NCBI RefSeq assembly: GCF_964340395.1
Contig: NC_135560.1
Coordinates: 13,685,598-13,749,597 of the forward strand
Origin: Glandiceps talaboti
Taxonomy: Eukaryota > Hemichordata > Enteropneusta > Spengelidae
Length of the DNA stretch: 64,000 nucleotides
Direction: 5' to 3'
Positions 50,539 to 64,000 of this stretch are shown one piece after another (the stretch's first letter is position 1; every line of letters starts with the position of its first letter). A model generated the notes under the pieces. That model did no database searches. It was given only the letters and a program-made list of their open reading frames with translations, and was not told the DNA's origin. The translations under genes were made by a program, and so were the position numbers.

Positions 50539-50556
50539 GGACAGACAGACAGACAT
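50190..50556 (+). repeat. Interspersed ~150-bp repeat copy ending in (CAGA)n
   Basis: A degenerate unit includes TATAGGACATATG (about 50240), TTGCCTAATTACCAAAGTTA (about 50322) and a GAGATATCATGGCCACACAC end that leads into CAGA tetranucleotides (50438-50556). TAGGACA, CTAATTACCAAA and a GATATC-GTG-CCACA-CAGA end are shared with the copy at 61.8-62.4 kb (opposite strand). The first two are also shared with 1.08-1.48 kb. Confidence 0.55.
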
Positions 50557-51325
50557 CGCTATAATATGATATTCCCTTAAGGTAGATAAATATCGTAGTG
50601 GTAGTGGTAGTGGTTTTTAATTTCCAATCTGGCCACTGACTGAAATAATAAAATTGGGTCAGCTACGTCGTGTCTATTCAAATATTGGCGAAAGAAAGGT
50701 TCTTCATAAAGACCGGATGTACTCGAAATGTCGAAATCTCACTTCATTTCAATTCACTGTTTAATTGGTTACATTACCACAGATACCTCTGATCAGCTAA
50801 GGCGTCCTTGTTTGCAATAAGTGTCATCCAGCATCACTCTATAGCGTCAAATCTGAAAGCTGTACTAACTGCAACTAAACTGCAAATTGTTTTTGAAAAT
50901 ATTTCAAAATCCCCCAATGACACTAACAAGCCACCGGAAGGTACAGTAACTTGCTCATAATATCGTACACCGTGAACAGTATCGCATCACCCTTGGATAA
51001 ACGTATTATTGTAGCTGTATACTCAATAAAACAAATCAAATAGATTTTTGGGTCCGCACCCAAGTATCAGCACCCACAACGGCGATCACGATAATTAATC
51101 AATTATTAGTGAATATATCTTTTAAAAAATATCCCAGTTGCAGATAGTGTAGGTGTAATGTGTAAGACATCTAGAAGGTGACTCTATATGTAGTGTACTG
51201 ATTGCAACTGTGAAATGGCGTATTCTATATAGATTAATTGATTGATTGTAATGTAAGTTTGGAATAAAGGCTCAGCTTAAGGGTAAACGTTGGACAAAGG
51301 GAGTGTTTGCTGGAGTATTTGTCAA

Positions 51326-51329
<4 letters not shown>
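50557..51329. other. Non-coding stretch, nothing recognised
   Basis: Apart from a short GTAGTG hexamer run near 50594 there is nothing to annotate. Confidence 0.55.
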
Positions 51330-51397
<68 letters not shown>

Positions 51398-51406
51398 GAG
51401 AGCTCC

Positions 51407-51461
<55 letters not shown>
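51330..51461. repeat. (GA)n then (GACA)n microsatellite
   Basis: About 40 GA units with small interruptions pass into about 11 GACA units, the reverse order of the array at 15.4-15.6 kb. Confidence 0.95.
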
Positions 51462-51462
<1 letters not shown>

Positions 51463-53953
51463 TCGACAAAAATGATGGAGTACATCAGAAACATTGACAT
51501 CGGATCCGGAGTACTTGAACAGCTGACATTAGTATTCCGTTTATATAGATGATAAGTATGTTACTTATCCACTCTACGATGCTCCAACTACTTCCAGTGC
51601 ATTTGAGATCACATTTATAAATTATTCAATTTTCAAGATCATTCCGTCCTCTAGAAAATATACTGAAGTCTTGTAAATCGTTTTAGAAAATAGAAGTTTA
51701 TTACAAGTTATAAGAAAAACAAAACTACCATTGCTGTTTGCAATGCTTCTTTCCCCTCTACTCCCTCCACCCTGTCACTCCAAGACGATAATCATCGAGT
51801 TAAAAGTGATGTAAACTATTATCTTATAGGGAGCGTTCAAAGTAATACAACGTTGAGCACAATAGTAAATGTACCCAGTCCACATATACATTCGCTTTAA
51901 TTGCATCGAGGTAATTGCTTCATGTGAGTCTCACAAGTTTCCCATCATCACAGATTAAAGTACTCGCGTTTAAGCCTCCGTCGAGACTCCATCCATGCTT
52001 TCATGGAAAATACCCAAATACAGCGCTGAAACGAATAGAATTTTTAACTCAAGAATGACTACATTAGACTAAGTAATGAAGGGATCCAGTGATGCGCTGC
52101 CGTTCTAAATTATAGTAACCAAATCATATCGTGTCATCTGGCGTTCATTATTATTCTAAGCTCGTTCTATCTGAAGGGCTACAGGATATAAGACACAATC
52201 AATAGATGACGAATGTGCACATTCTAAATAAACATTACAGAAAGAAATACGCCATAGATACAATATAAAAGAATTCAATCAAATTCAATCAAAGAAAGAA
52301 TGCTTAATTCCACATATATTTCTAATAACATATTCAGAAAAGAATGTAGGAGATATATCCCTGTAGGCTACCATTACATCACTCTTTGAAAGTTATTTAT
52401 ACTGTGTTCGTGTTCCGAATTGTTAGTCAAGTCACGCCGTGCTATCAGGTAATCCTATGATAATCAGTGAGGTCATTTCTTATAGCACTGCCAACACCGC
52501 TGAATTTCGAAGATCTAAAAACACTATTACTGTATAGTTAACCGGTGGTAATCCTTACTATCAACCACATAATTCTAAATGGATATATGTTTCTTTTGAG
52601 TTGAGATGAGTTATGAATATTAAATTCACACATGAAATAGGTCAGTGTTCGTTTTAAGCTAAATTGCAAAATGGTTTTCGTGGCACGTTTCGAGTTAAAC
52701 CGTCTTCCGACCTTATCTGTCGGGTCATATTTTAACAAAGTAGATGAAATTCATACCTGCCAGTGCCAGGAATGTGTCCTGAATATGGGTTTGTTGCCTT
52801 TCGTCAACTGCAAAAAACGTCTTACATGTAATATATAAATGTTTAATTTCCGGCACAATTTTCTAAGTTTTCCTCACATCTTGGACAGATACTTAAGTAA
52901 TGCTCTTAACTGATGGGTCTGCCAATTACAACTGTTAGACGAAGTCGCGTCAATATTCGGTCCTTGTTTCTGTGAATGAGATTAAGTGCGGTACCTGAGT
53001 GACTGTGACAGTACATGCAATAGGTCATTTAATTGTGAGTACACCGTGCAATCTTTACCAAGTAATGGTATTGTTCCCGAAGGATTCACAGGCTTATCTT
53101 TCCTAGACTAACCCGGACAATTTCAAACTCTAGGTGAAATTGAATTTTCCTTTTCCTGATTTTAAGAGAACTAGAAAGATAGAATACATAATCCAAACAC
53201 AAACTTTTGCACATTTGTGAACTCTGGCTGGATTTTCGTAACCCATTGAGAGCCGTCAGATATTAAGTTCTTACCACTAAATATAAATCATCGGAATAAC
53301 ACATTTAAGACTGTGTCCGTGAAAAATACAGAACGTAACTTGAATTTGATATTTATTTTCTGACTCAAACTGCCGACACATTGGATAAACAAAGAGTGAT
53401 TGAAATAATAGTTGAAGCACTATGGTTACAATCCTAGTCTCTGTGAAGACCATCGAGATGAACAGATTTCGTATAGTCCGAAGAATAAATACTAGACAGC
53501 TGATTGGTTGATTGGCTAGTATAGGTTGGGTTTTAAGCTCAATAGATATGTTATTAGACAGGCACAGGGAACTCAACCTCTCTTCATACTCGTACCGCAA
53601 TTCATTAGACTAAAATCTTACAAGTGTTACAGGACAAGCCAGTATGCATTGACCTGACCAGCAAGGTATGTTTATCATGACTATAGACTCAAATGAACTA
53701 GATAATTGTTTTCTTCACTGCAGCCTTCCCATGTCATAAAATATGTATGGAGCAAATTGAAAGTCATGTATCAACTTGATAGTTTTACGATCTTGCAGAA
53801 AACGGGATACAGTGAATCTAAAGCTTCCCCTGTTATCTTTACAAGATTGGTAATAAATTATACCCGACATAAAGATAGAAAAAGTTTTAAGAGATATAGA
53901 ATACCTCCGGGGCTCTTTCTAGACCCAATTAGTTGATATTTTCCACTTTTTAA
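51462..53953. other. Non-coding stretch, nothing firmly recognised
   Basis: Open frames at 52538-52738 (minus), 53277-53600 (minus) and 53706-53936 (plus) have no recognisable domain. The last follows an acceptor-like TTTTCTTCACTGCAG (ending 53723) but has no convincing donor. Confidence 0.45.
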
Positions 53954-54223
53954 ATGTTCCTGTACTGTATCACAATTTGTTAGTGCTGTTTCACTTCTCG
54001 TTTCACGTATATAACGACGTGTGTATGCGTTCTGTAAACATCCTATAAACCGCAGACCACTAGGAAATTGGTGATGCTGAAGAACTACTCCCGTGTTATC
54101 ATTAGTTGATATGTCTAGCACTCTTAAAGTTTCCCTGTATTGTTCCATTATTTGCTAATGTTGTTACTCTTCCCATATCATGTGTTGACAGTATGTGTTC
54201 ACACTCGGTAAACACCCAATAAA
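53954..54223. repeat. 174-bp imperfect tandem duplication
   Basis: 53957-54050 and 54130-54223 align along their length (TCCTGTACTGT / CCCTGTATTGT at the start, GTAAACATCCTATAAA / GTAAACACCCAATAAA at the end), offset 174 bp. On the minus strand both begin FIGCL and keep the same length to QEHL / RETL, which hints at a former coding repeat. The outer copy has two stops, so coding is not supported now. Confidence 0.5.
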
Positions 54224-54886
54224 ATGAACAGAGGCAACCTATTATATATCATGAATATACTTTCAGAGTGATGGTTGATATTTAACGTCTGACCGACAAG
54301 GGGTAAGGATTGGAACATTTTTTATCCCTCATTTATCAGCGTGCATGTACGGAAAGGGGGACGGGTAAATTTGGCGATGGGGTATACAGTGAAATTTAAC
54401 AGAGAATCGATAGTCAAATTAATTCGTTGAGTTTGCATATGCGTATAATGAAAATATCATGTTGCTGTAAATTGATGAATCTTTCAAATATTGTCAGCAA
54501 GTAATAATGGAGGAACAAGATAAATGTAAATTGTTTGAATAAGGGACCGAAATATAAAGTTGTCTAATTACCTTTCAGATGTATAAAAATTCGAAGGCAA
54601 AGAATTTTAGACCTTGATTTCATACACAGATCAATTACCATATAAAAGCTATTTACAATCAAAATATAAGCAAAAGTTCAAATTTACAACACAGTGTCAC
54701 ACGTGAAAGTATTATATTTAACCGACATGGCATGAACTAAATGCAGTTATACTCCTCTCCCACTCGTCCCCATTGTTGCAACTGTTATCTCAATTCCATT
54801 TAGCTGTAGATATGAAGGTTTGATAGAAAACCTAAAAACTCGTCAAATTCGAAGTATAACTTTGTTATAGTACGTACAGTCCTTGA
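54224..54886. other. Non-coding stretch, nothing recognised
   Basis: AT-rich unique DNA. Confidence 0.55.
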
Positions 54887-55003
54887 CCATTTAGTGGTTT
54901 TAATAGGACACTTTTGGGTAACCCATCCGTTATTTTGTCCCCAGCTTCGCCTCAGGCAAAATAACAGAAAGTTCAAAAGTGTCCTGTTAAAACTACTATA
55001 TGG
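54887..55003. repeat. 117-bp foldback (inverted-repeat) element
   Basis: 29-bp arms (54887-54915 and 54975-55003) match with three mismatches and share AAAAGTGTCCT. An inner stem follows (CCGTTATTTTG / CAAAATAACAG), leaving a loop around CAGCTTCGCCTCAGG. A related CGCCTCAG..AAAATAACAGA phrase occurs near 6330-6352. It could be a tiny MITE-like or structured element. Confidence 0.55.
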
Positions 55004-58000
55004 CCTCCGACCCGTACTATTTTAATTACGTTTATAAATACACTAGTATTTGCTTACGAGTAGTTAATCATATTTGTTAATTTCATATCCATGATAATTA
55101 ACAGTGTATGATGAATTATACACTGTGTGCCATTTACTTTGGAATTGTTCGAGGCTGATTGTAATCTCTGAAGTATTAAAATCTCTCTTATGATCATAAG
55201 ATGTTAACTTTGTATTCCAAGGAAATCAATCGACGTTATTATCATTACCTTTAAGTTATTATCATTGTACATTCATAAGGAAATAAACAATTTTTTGTGT
55301 TATTGAAAAATATGACCCCCCTAGGACATAATGTCGTGATGTTTCTTTTGTAAATAGACTGAACAAGATCCTACACTTATTCTTTTATTATCACTCTTTG
55401 ACAACTTCTGAAATGTAGTGAAAGAACAATATAAAATTACGAAATACATATCAAAATAAAATATACAAATCTAGAAAATTGACCTCTAACTGCATTGCTA
55501 CATCTATTATCATCTTTAATTTTGTGTATTTTATAGAGGGAATCCTTTTTCTTTACCCATACTTTTTTATTGTCCTTTTTTCTTCCTGTGTTTTCCTTTT
55601 TTCTGTGTAATTTAAGAATTAATCATAAAGAATTACCATAAACAATAGTGTCTCCCATTTATGGTTTTATGAATATCACTGTTGTGTGTTTTAGTCCTTT
55701 GTCATAACAGTAGTCTGCTATATAAGCCAGCCATTGGCTATGTCGAGATAAGATGTCCTGATGAGAATAACACAGAAAGAGATAGAGAAGAATCAATAGA
55801 TAACTGTACATCGTGACAATCGTCTAATGACATTACTTGCTACATGTACTTCCTCATCACATTTGGTTGCTTTTTGATTTTCTTGAAAGCTGCGTCGTAT
55901 TGATTGATTTAGAAGAACGACGGTGACGTTGGTACACTGTACGGCAGATGGTATTTAATGCAATCGGGATTTCATTTCTATAGCCACAACAGCCATATTT
56001 CCTTTGCCTGACACGTATACTCATTTCGGATATTATATGTCGGATTGAGCTCAGTAAACTTTCAATCAACCGTTTCAGCAGACGACTATCAAAGGAAATG
56101 CACTGTGGAAATAATATCAACGATACTGATGAATGTGTTAACTTGTTTTAGCTGTTATGTGATGAATGTTATGTCATACCATCTTGCCCAGTAACTCGAT
56201 ATATTACGTTTCGTACCTAAAGGGGGATGATTCATAGACATGACATTGTGTGTAGTTCATAGATTTAGCGTTTAAACAATGTTAAAATTACATGGTCTCA
56301 ATGTATTGGTCATATCTCGAAATGAAATCAAAGGGATATAGATATTAAGGTGTGGAATTGTGGCAAACTAAATGAATTGAGATGCCTACGGTAAAGTGAC
56401 CTGGGGAGTCCGATAAGTAGACTGTACTCAACCCTTGTGTACCTAAATAGCAAAGTGGCCATAAATAGTGATTTATGTGTGCTCCTAGTATTACATGTAC
56501 CAGCTTTATTTGTCAGCCAAAGGGGGAAATTGTATGTGTGATTTCAGATTTGTGAAGAGGAACATTGGTGAATGGTTGGTGAATTACTAATAAAGACAGT
56601 GTGACTTATTCATTAAAGTACAAAGTTTAGCTTACTTTCATATGCATAGGTGTGTGTTTTTGTATAAAGGTATCCGTTATTCAGCGTCTAAATATATCAA
56701 ATATTCATAGCAGTTTGCCATGTTGACAAAGGTAGCGTGTAGACATGTTTCCTTATAATAAAACATCGTTGCATCAAACCGAAGGATTGTAATATAACGT
56801 TCACTTGGTTAAAAGACAACCGTTGGGCTTGTGTTGATCACTGTAGTTCAACCATTGTAGCATGTAAATCACATTGTAAATTACATTGTTAGTATGCCAG
56901 TCGTCTCCAGGCGTTATCTGATGACTTCTAGAAATTGTATTCTGTCGATTTGCAGCCAATGACTTGTTTGCTTTCTATGCGGCGCGGCTGTAATACGTTG
57001 TCTTACAGGTACATATGGTATTTAGAACACTGGAGAGGTAGCTCAGGAACATTTTAATTTACAACAGAACGATACTATGTAGTGAAAAATATACAAACGA
57101 CTACTATTTCATATTCAGGGAAGGAAATTCTAAAATCAATATTTCTTCTTTTTTTACAATGCACTGCAAAAGACTCAACCGGGGAGACTCATCACAGAAT
57201 GATACCTCTCAAGGCCCTAACAAACCATCTTGTTTCCATGATTGACAGAGAAGCTTAAGAAGCCGACATACATTAACTGATTGGTCTGGACAGAATAATT
57301 AACGTTATGACATGACATGCCATGACATATGCATGCTTCACCTGCCGGTAAAATTCAACAACACTTAATGCATTTAAGACCATTCCCCATAACTGTCGTC
57401 ACCTTGTACTAACAATACACACCTTGTCAATATGAAATTGCACAGTTTTCTTATCTGTAAATTGTACGCAGGTATGAACGTCCAATAAAAGGATTACAAA
57501 GAAAATCACACTGTTGTAAAAATCTACGTTCAGTATGATCAAAGCAAATTTTCTACCCCCATTAATAATTTAATCAAATGTGTATATAAATTAACATTGA
57601 ATGTACCTGTTATGATACATTATATAATTACACGAGAGAGATTGCTTTTGGAAAACGGTCTTTGTAATCAACCGACATGGTAAGCTTATAACTTTGTATG
57701 TTGAGTATGGTGACCTGAGAACATAGGGATTTCTTTCTAGAATCGTAGAATGAACATAAATCTATCACAAGTTCTGTTAGTTATTTAAGTTAATTTTATT
57801 ACAGGGTTTTCTGTGGGTAGAATGCATTGTTTCCTTTGAGATTGACCGCTCTCTTTCTGATTAATGCCAACTGATATTCTACAGAATATTAGCGGCTTAG
57901 GCTGTCAGAAAAAGATTAGTGTTACCTGCTTAGGTTTTATGTTTGATGACGTTTTACCCAGTATTGTTTTTCTTCAAATTTATATTTTGGTTATTTGTAT

Positions 58001-58033
58001 GGTGATGTTGTTGATAGTATCCGTTGTTCTTGC
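55004..58033. other. Non-coding stretch, nothing recognised
   Basis: No gene supported. The frame at 55857-56120 (minus, 87 codons) is basic but has no known motif. Confidence 0.5.
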
Positions 58034-58060
58034 GGATGATGATGGTGGTGGTGGTGGCGG

Positions 58061-58101
<41 letters not shown>

Positions 58102-58155
58102 TCAGTGGTATTAGTGGCGGCAGTGGTGGTGGTGGTGGTGGTGGTGGCGGCGGCG
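58034..58155 (+). repeat. (GAT)n / (GGT)n triplet tract
   Basis: GAT triplets, GGT/GGC triplets, a pure (GAT)n block of about 13 units, then more GGT/GGC triplets. In frame with an upstream open stretch from 57864 it would add Gly6, Asp13 and Gly10 blocks after a hydrophobic segment (LVICMVMLLIVSVVLA). That could look like a secreted Asp/Gly-rich peptide, but the tract alone explains the open frame, so no gene is called. Confidence 0.85.
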
Positions 58156-61795
<3,640 letters not shown>

Positions 61796-61815
61796 GTCAG
61801 TCAGTCAGTCAGTCA

Positions 61816-61865
<50 letters not shown>

Positions 61866-61923
61866 GTCTGTCTGTCTGTCTCTGTCTGTCTGCCTGTCTG
61901 TGTGTGGCCGTCTGTCTGTCTGT
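61796..61923. repeat. (TCAG)n then (TCTG)n microsatellite
   Basis: A few TCAG units, then many TCTG units with minor interruptions. It abuts the minus-strand ~150-bp repeat copy. Confidence 0.95.
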
Positions 61924-62420
61924 GGACACGATATCTTAAAACCTGCTGCATCGATTCTGTAAATAGCCAGTGAATATTATTTAGTTATTTTCATAATTGT
62001 TGGTTTTTAGTAATTAGTCTATATTGTAAGAATACATACTTAAAAGTCAATATCACTTAGTACATAGTAACCATAACAATGTGCATATGTCCTATAACAG
62101 TTTTTGATGTAGCTCATAGTTTTGATGAGTAACTTGAATAATCAATGATTTCACTAATTATATAATAAGTTATATCCAAAGCATGCACGCTTCAAATTTC
62201 AGAATATATAGTACATGCATTGATAGTAAAGAATTGTATGTATGTGTCCTATAAAGCTTGTTGATGTAGCTTATAATCTTAATGGTTCATTTGCAAAGTT
62301 AATACTATTTTGATAATTAGGTTTATCTTTATGTTTTATCTTAAGTATGGAAGCTTCAAATTTCATATATTTTCATGTTATTAATTTTCCAATTAAAGGT
62401 TCCTCATGCATGACAGCTAA
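61924..62420 (-). repeat. Minus-strand copy of the ~150-bp interspersed repeat
   Basis: Read on the minus strand, units with landmarks GAAGCTTCCAT (about 62347-62357), GAAGCGTGCATGC (about 62181-62193) and AAGTATGTATTCTTAC (about 62025-62040) follow one another at 164 and about 151 bp. Each has TAATTA-type phrases, and TATAGGACA with TTGTTATGGTTACTA is also present. The series ends in TTTTAAGATATCGTGTCCAC and the CAGA microsatellite. The units match 1.08-1.48 kb, and the end matches 50.42-50.44 kb. Confidence 0.6.
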
Positions 62421-62723
62421 AGCTCAGAATTGTACATTCCAACAAATGTATGTAGGAACAAAAAACTATGTTGTTTTCCCTTACAGACAGGAGGCATTCA
62501 GTTTACATATGGTTTAATTTGTGCAGCACTGAGTCAGTCAGTCTACTTATCATCACCAAAATAAGAACATTATTATATTTAGAAAAAGGTTCAAATAGTC
62601 GATAGAAAGACAGGTGACAGTTGATTTAAAATGTAGACTAAGGTTTCAACTTCTCAAACAATTAGATATATTATTTCCCCCTATTTTTCTTCATTCGTCC
62701 AAGGAAAATATGAGTGACCTCGT
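62421..62723. other. Non-coding stretch, nothing recognised
   Basis: Short unique stretch between the repeat and a 27-bp duplication. Confidence 0.5.
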
Positions 62724-62777
62724 CAGTACGAGTTGCTAGACTAGTAATGACAGTACGAGTTGCTAGACGAGTAGTGA
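62724..62777. repeat. 27-bp tandem duplication
   Basis: CAGTACGAGTTGCTAGAC starts at 62724 and again at 62751; the rest of the unit is GTAGTGA/TAGTAATGA-like. Two copies. Confidence 0.85.
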
Positions 62778-63983
62778 CAAGGCCTTAGGTTGCGGATAAT
62801 ATCAGAAAGAAGGTAAATATTTGAGAATAATATAAATATACCTCCTCAAATATAATGTATGGAAAACCGGGTAAAGCGATGGCGAATTGGAACATTTCGA
62901 ACCGTACCAGTGACGTAGACACGATTTGTTATGACGTAGAATGCCACCTGTATTTGATCCATATTTTCAGTTCAAAGATATATTGGCTTGGGCATGGTAT
63001 AATCACATCATGGATGTGGTTGATTTTAGCACAAAACTGTTATAAATATATATTATATATTCATTTTAATTAAAGCCTATGTCGCACATAAATTAAGATT
63101 AATATTTAGGTATACACTCTGGCAGAAATATAGAAAAGTTGATCCTGACAAATAGATGTGCTAGCTATAGTTTTTTTCAAACCATCTGGCTCCTTTGATA
63201 CGTCAGCATGAATGTAAGAACATGGAACCGAATAATGTGCCTTTGAAGCCTAACGAAGCCATTATCTTGAAATATTTAATTAGTGTGTAGTTGAAACCTG
63301 TAATGTGCGGTTCACAATTAATACACCTACCAGATGTTGTAACCCTGACTATTCCAAGTTATATATATTCAGTTAGTAACAATCTCCAGTGTTTCGTTCC
63401 ACTAGTTTCTGCTGCTGTGCTAAGTTACAAATACATCTACTAGGCAATCAAAAAAAAATTACATTATGTTCACTATAATTGAGATGAATGGGTTTATTTT
63501 CAAATACTCCGATGATACTAATCAAAAATCAGCATGTCCTCAATTCATGGCATATGACATCCTGGTCGTGCACACGAATCAATCTTATCAGTTTCTTATG
63601 ATAGTCTTTCATTGTAATATTGTTGTAAATTGCTCAGACGCAATTTTACTTCCGACCCTCAAAGACGTCCAAAAGGGCTTACTTGAGTGGCATCGAAACA
63701 CTTGAAATGACTTAGAACTAAATTAATTCATTATTGTGAAGTAGATGGTCTTCGAGAAGCCAAGCAAACAATAATTAGAATGTAGAGAAAAATGCTTACA
63801 TCACTTTATGCAGGCATGTGGGAACAATTGAGGATATCCCGTGTATAATTGGCTACGTCTCATTTATTGAATGCAACATACAAGTGGACCTCTTGTTGGG
63901 TATACAATATGTCAATTATATGGCATGTCACAACGAATAAAACGGAGCTAGATTATAAATACAAGAGACACACAAGATGCATG
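62778..63983. other. Non-coding stretch, nothing recognised
   Basis: Frames at 62855-63073 and 63466-63705 (plus) have no recognisable domain. Confidence 0.5.
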
Positions 63984-64000
63984 CACACACACACACACAC
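63984..64000. repeat. (AC)n microsatellite, cut by window end
   Basis: Eight AC units run to the last base of the window. Confidence 0.9.

Noticed and set aside
55857-56120. Basic 87-codon minus-strand frame
   Set aside because: No recognisable motif and no splice or start context that separates it from chance.

Overview
The window looks like gene-poor nuclear DNA from a non-vertebrate animal, probably marine. It is AT-rich and has no bacterial-style gene packing: no open frame is long, apart from low-complexity frames and one retroelement. Microsatellites are abundant: (TA)n, (GA)n, (CATA)n, (GTCT)n/(GACA)n and (TG)n. It also carries Penelope-like retroelement (PLE) fragments with a GIY-YIG endonuclease, a tRNA-derived SINE with an (ATT)n tail, and several families of imperfect tandem or interspersed repeats. 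I cannot assign a phylum from sequence alone. Intergenic DNA or one or more very large introns would both fit.

Layout. 1-9.3 kb is mostly unique non-coding DNA, with a three-unit copy of a ~150-bp interspersed repeat (1.08-1.48 kb) and a perfect RFX-type X-box palindrome (4.47 kb). 9.3-9.8 kb has a (GTAT)n/(GTCT)n array and a small hairpin. A possible short exon lies on the minus strand at 10.65-10.84 kb. 15.4-16.4 kb holds a GA microsatellite and a composite tandem repeat with ~150-bp and 75-bp units. 17.35-18.5 kb is a decayed minus-strand PLE whose 3' segment is repeated in inverted orientation at its 5' end. 20.4-23.7 kb has a 71-bp tandem, a possible plus-strand exon and a minisatellite built on ACATATTGGGTTA. 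31.0-31.3 kb is a pair of (TA)n tracts around a 60-bp insert. 39.2 kb has a possible helix-turn-helix fragment. 42.15-42.5 kb is the SINE.

43.96-45.81 kb is the best-defined element: a young PLE copy arranged as a large palindrome. Its ~707-bp arms encode identical endonuclease domains facing outwards, its 417-bp loop encodes the reverse-transcriptase thumb and linker, and (TA)n tracts flank both sides. Both PLEs carry hammerhead-ribozyme-like motifs in their 3' regions. 49.0-49.6 kb is a complex tetranucleotide array with a 162-bp higher-order repeat. 50.2 and 61.8-62.4 kb hold further copies of, or relatives of, the ~150-bp repeat attached to (CAGA)n. 54-55 kb has a 174-bp tandem duplication and a hairpin element. 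58.0 kb has a GAT/GGT triplet tract, and 60.1 kb another long (TA)n.

No complete host gene, rRNA, functional tRNA or CRISPR array was found, and no operon-like system is visible. The points most worth following up are the inverted PLE architecture with paired ribozyme-like motifs, its association with (TA)n, and the dispersed ~150-bp repeat family.
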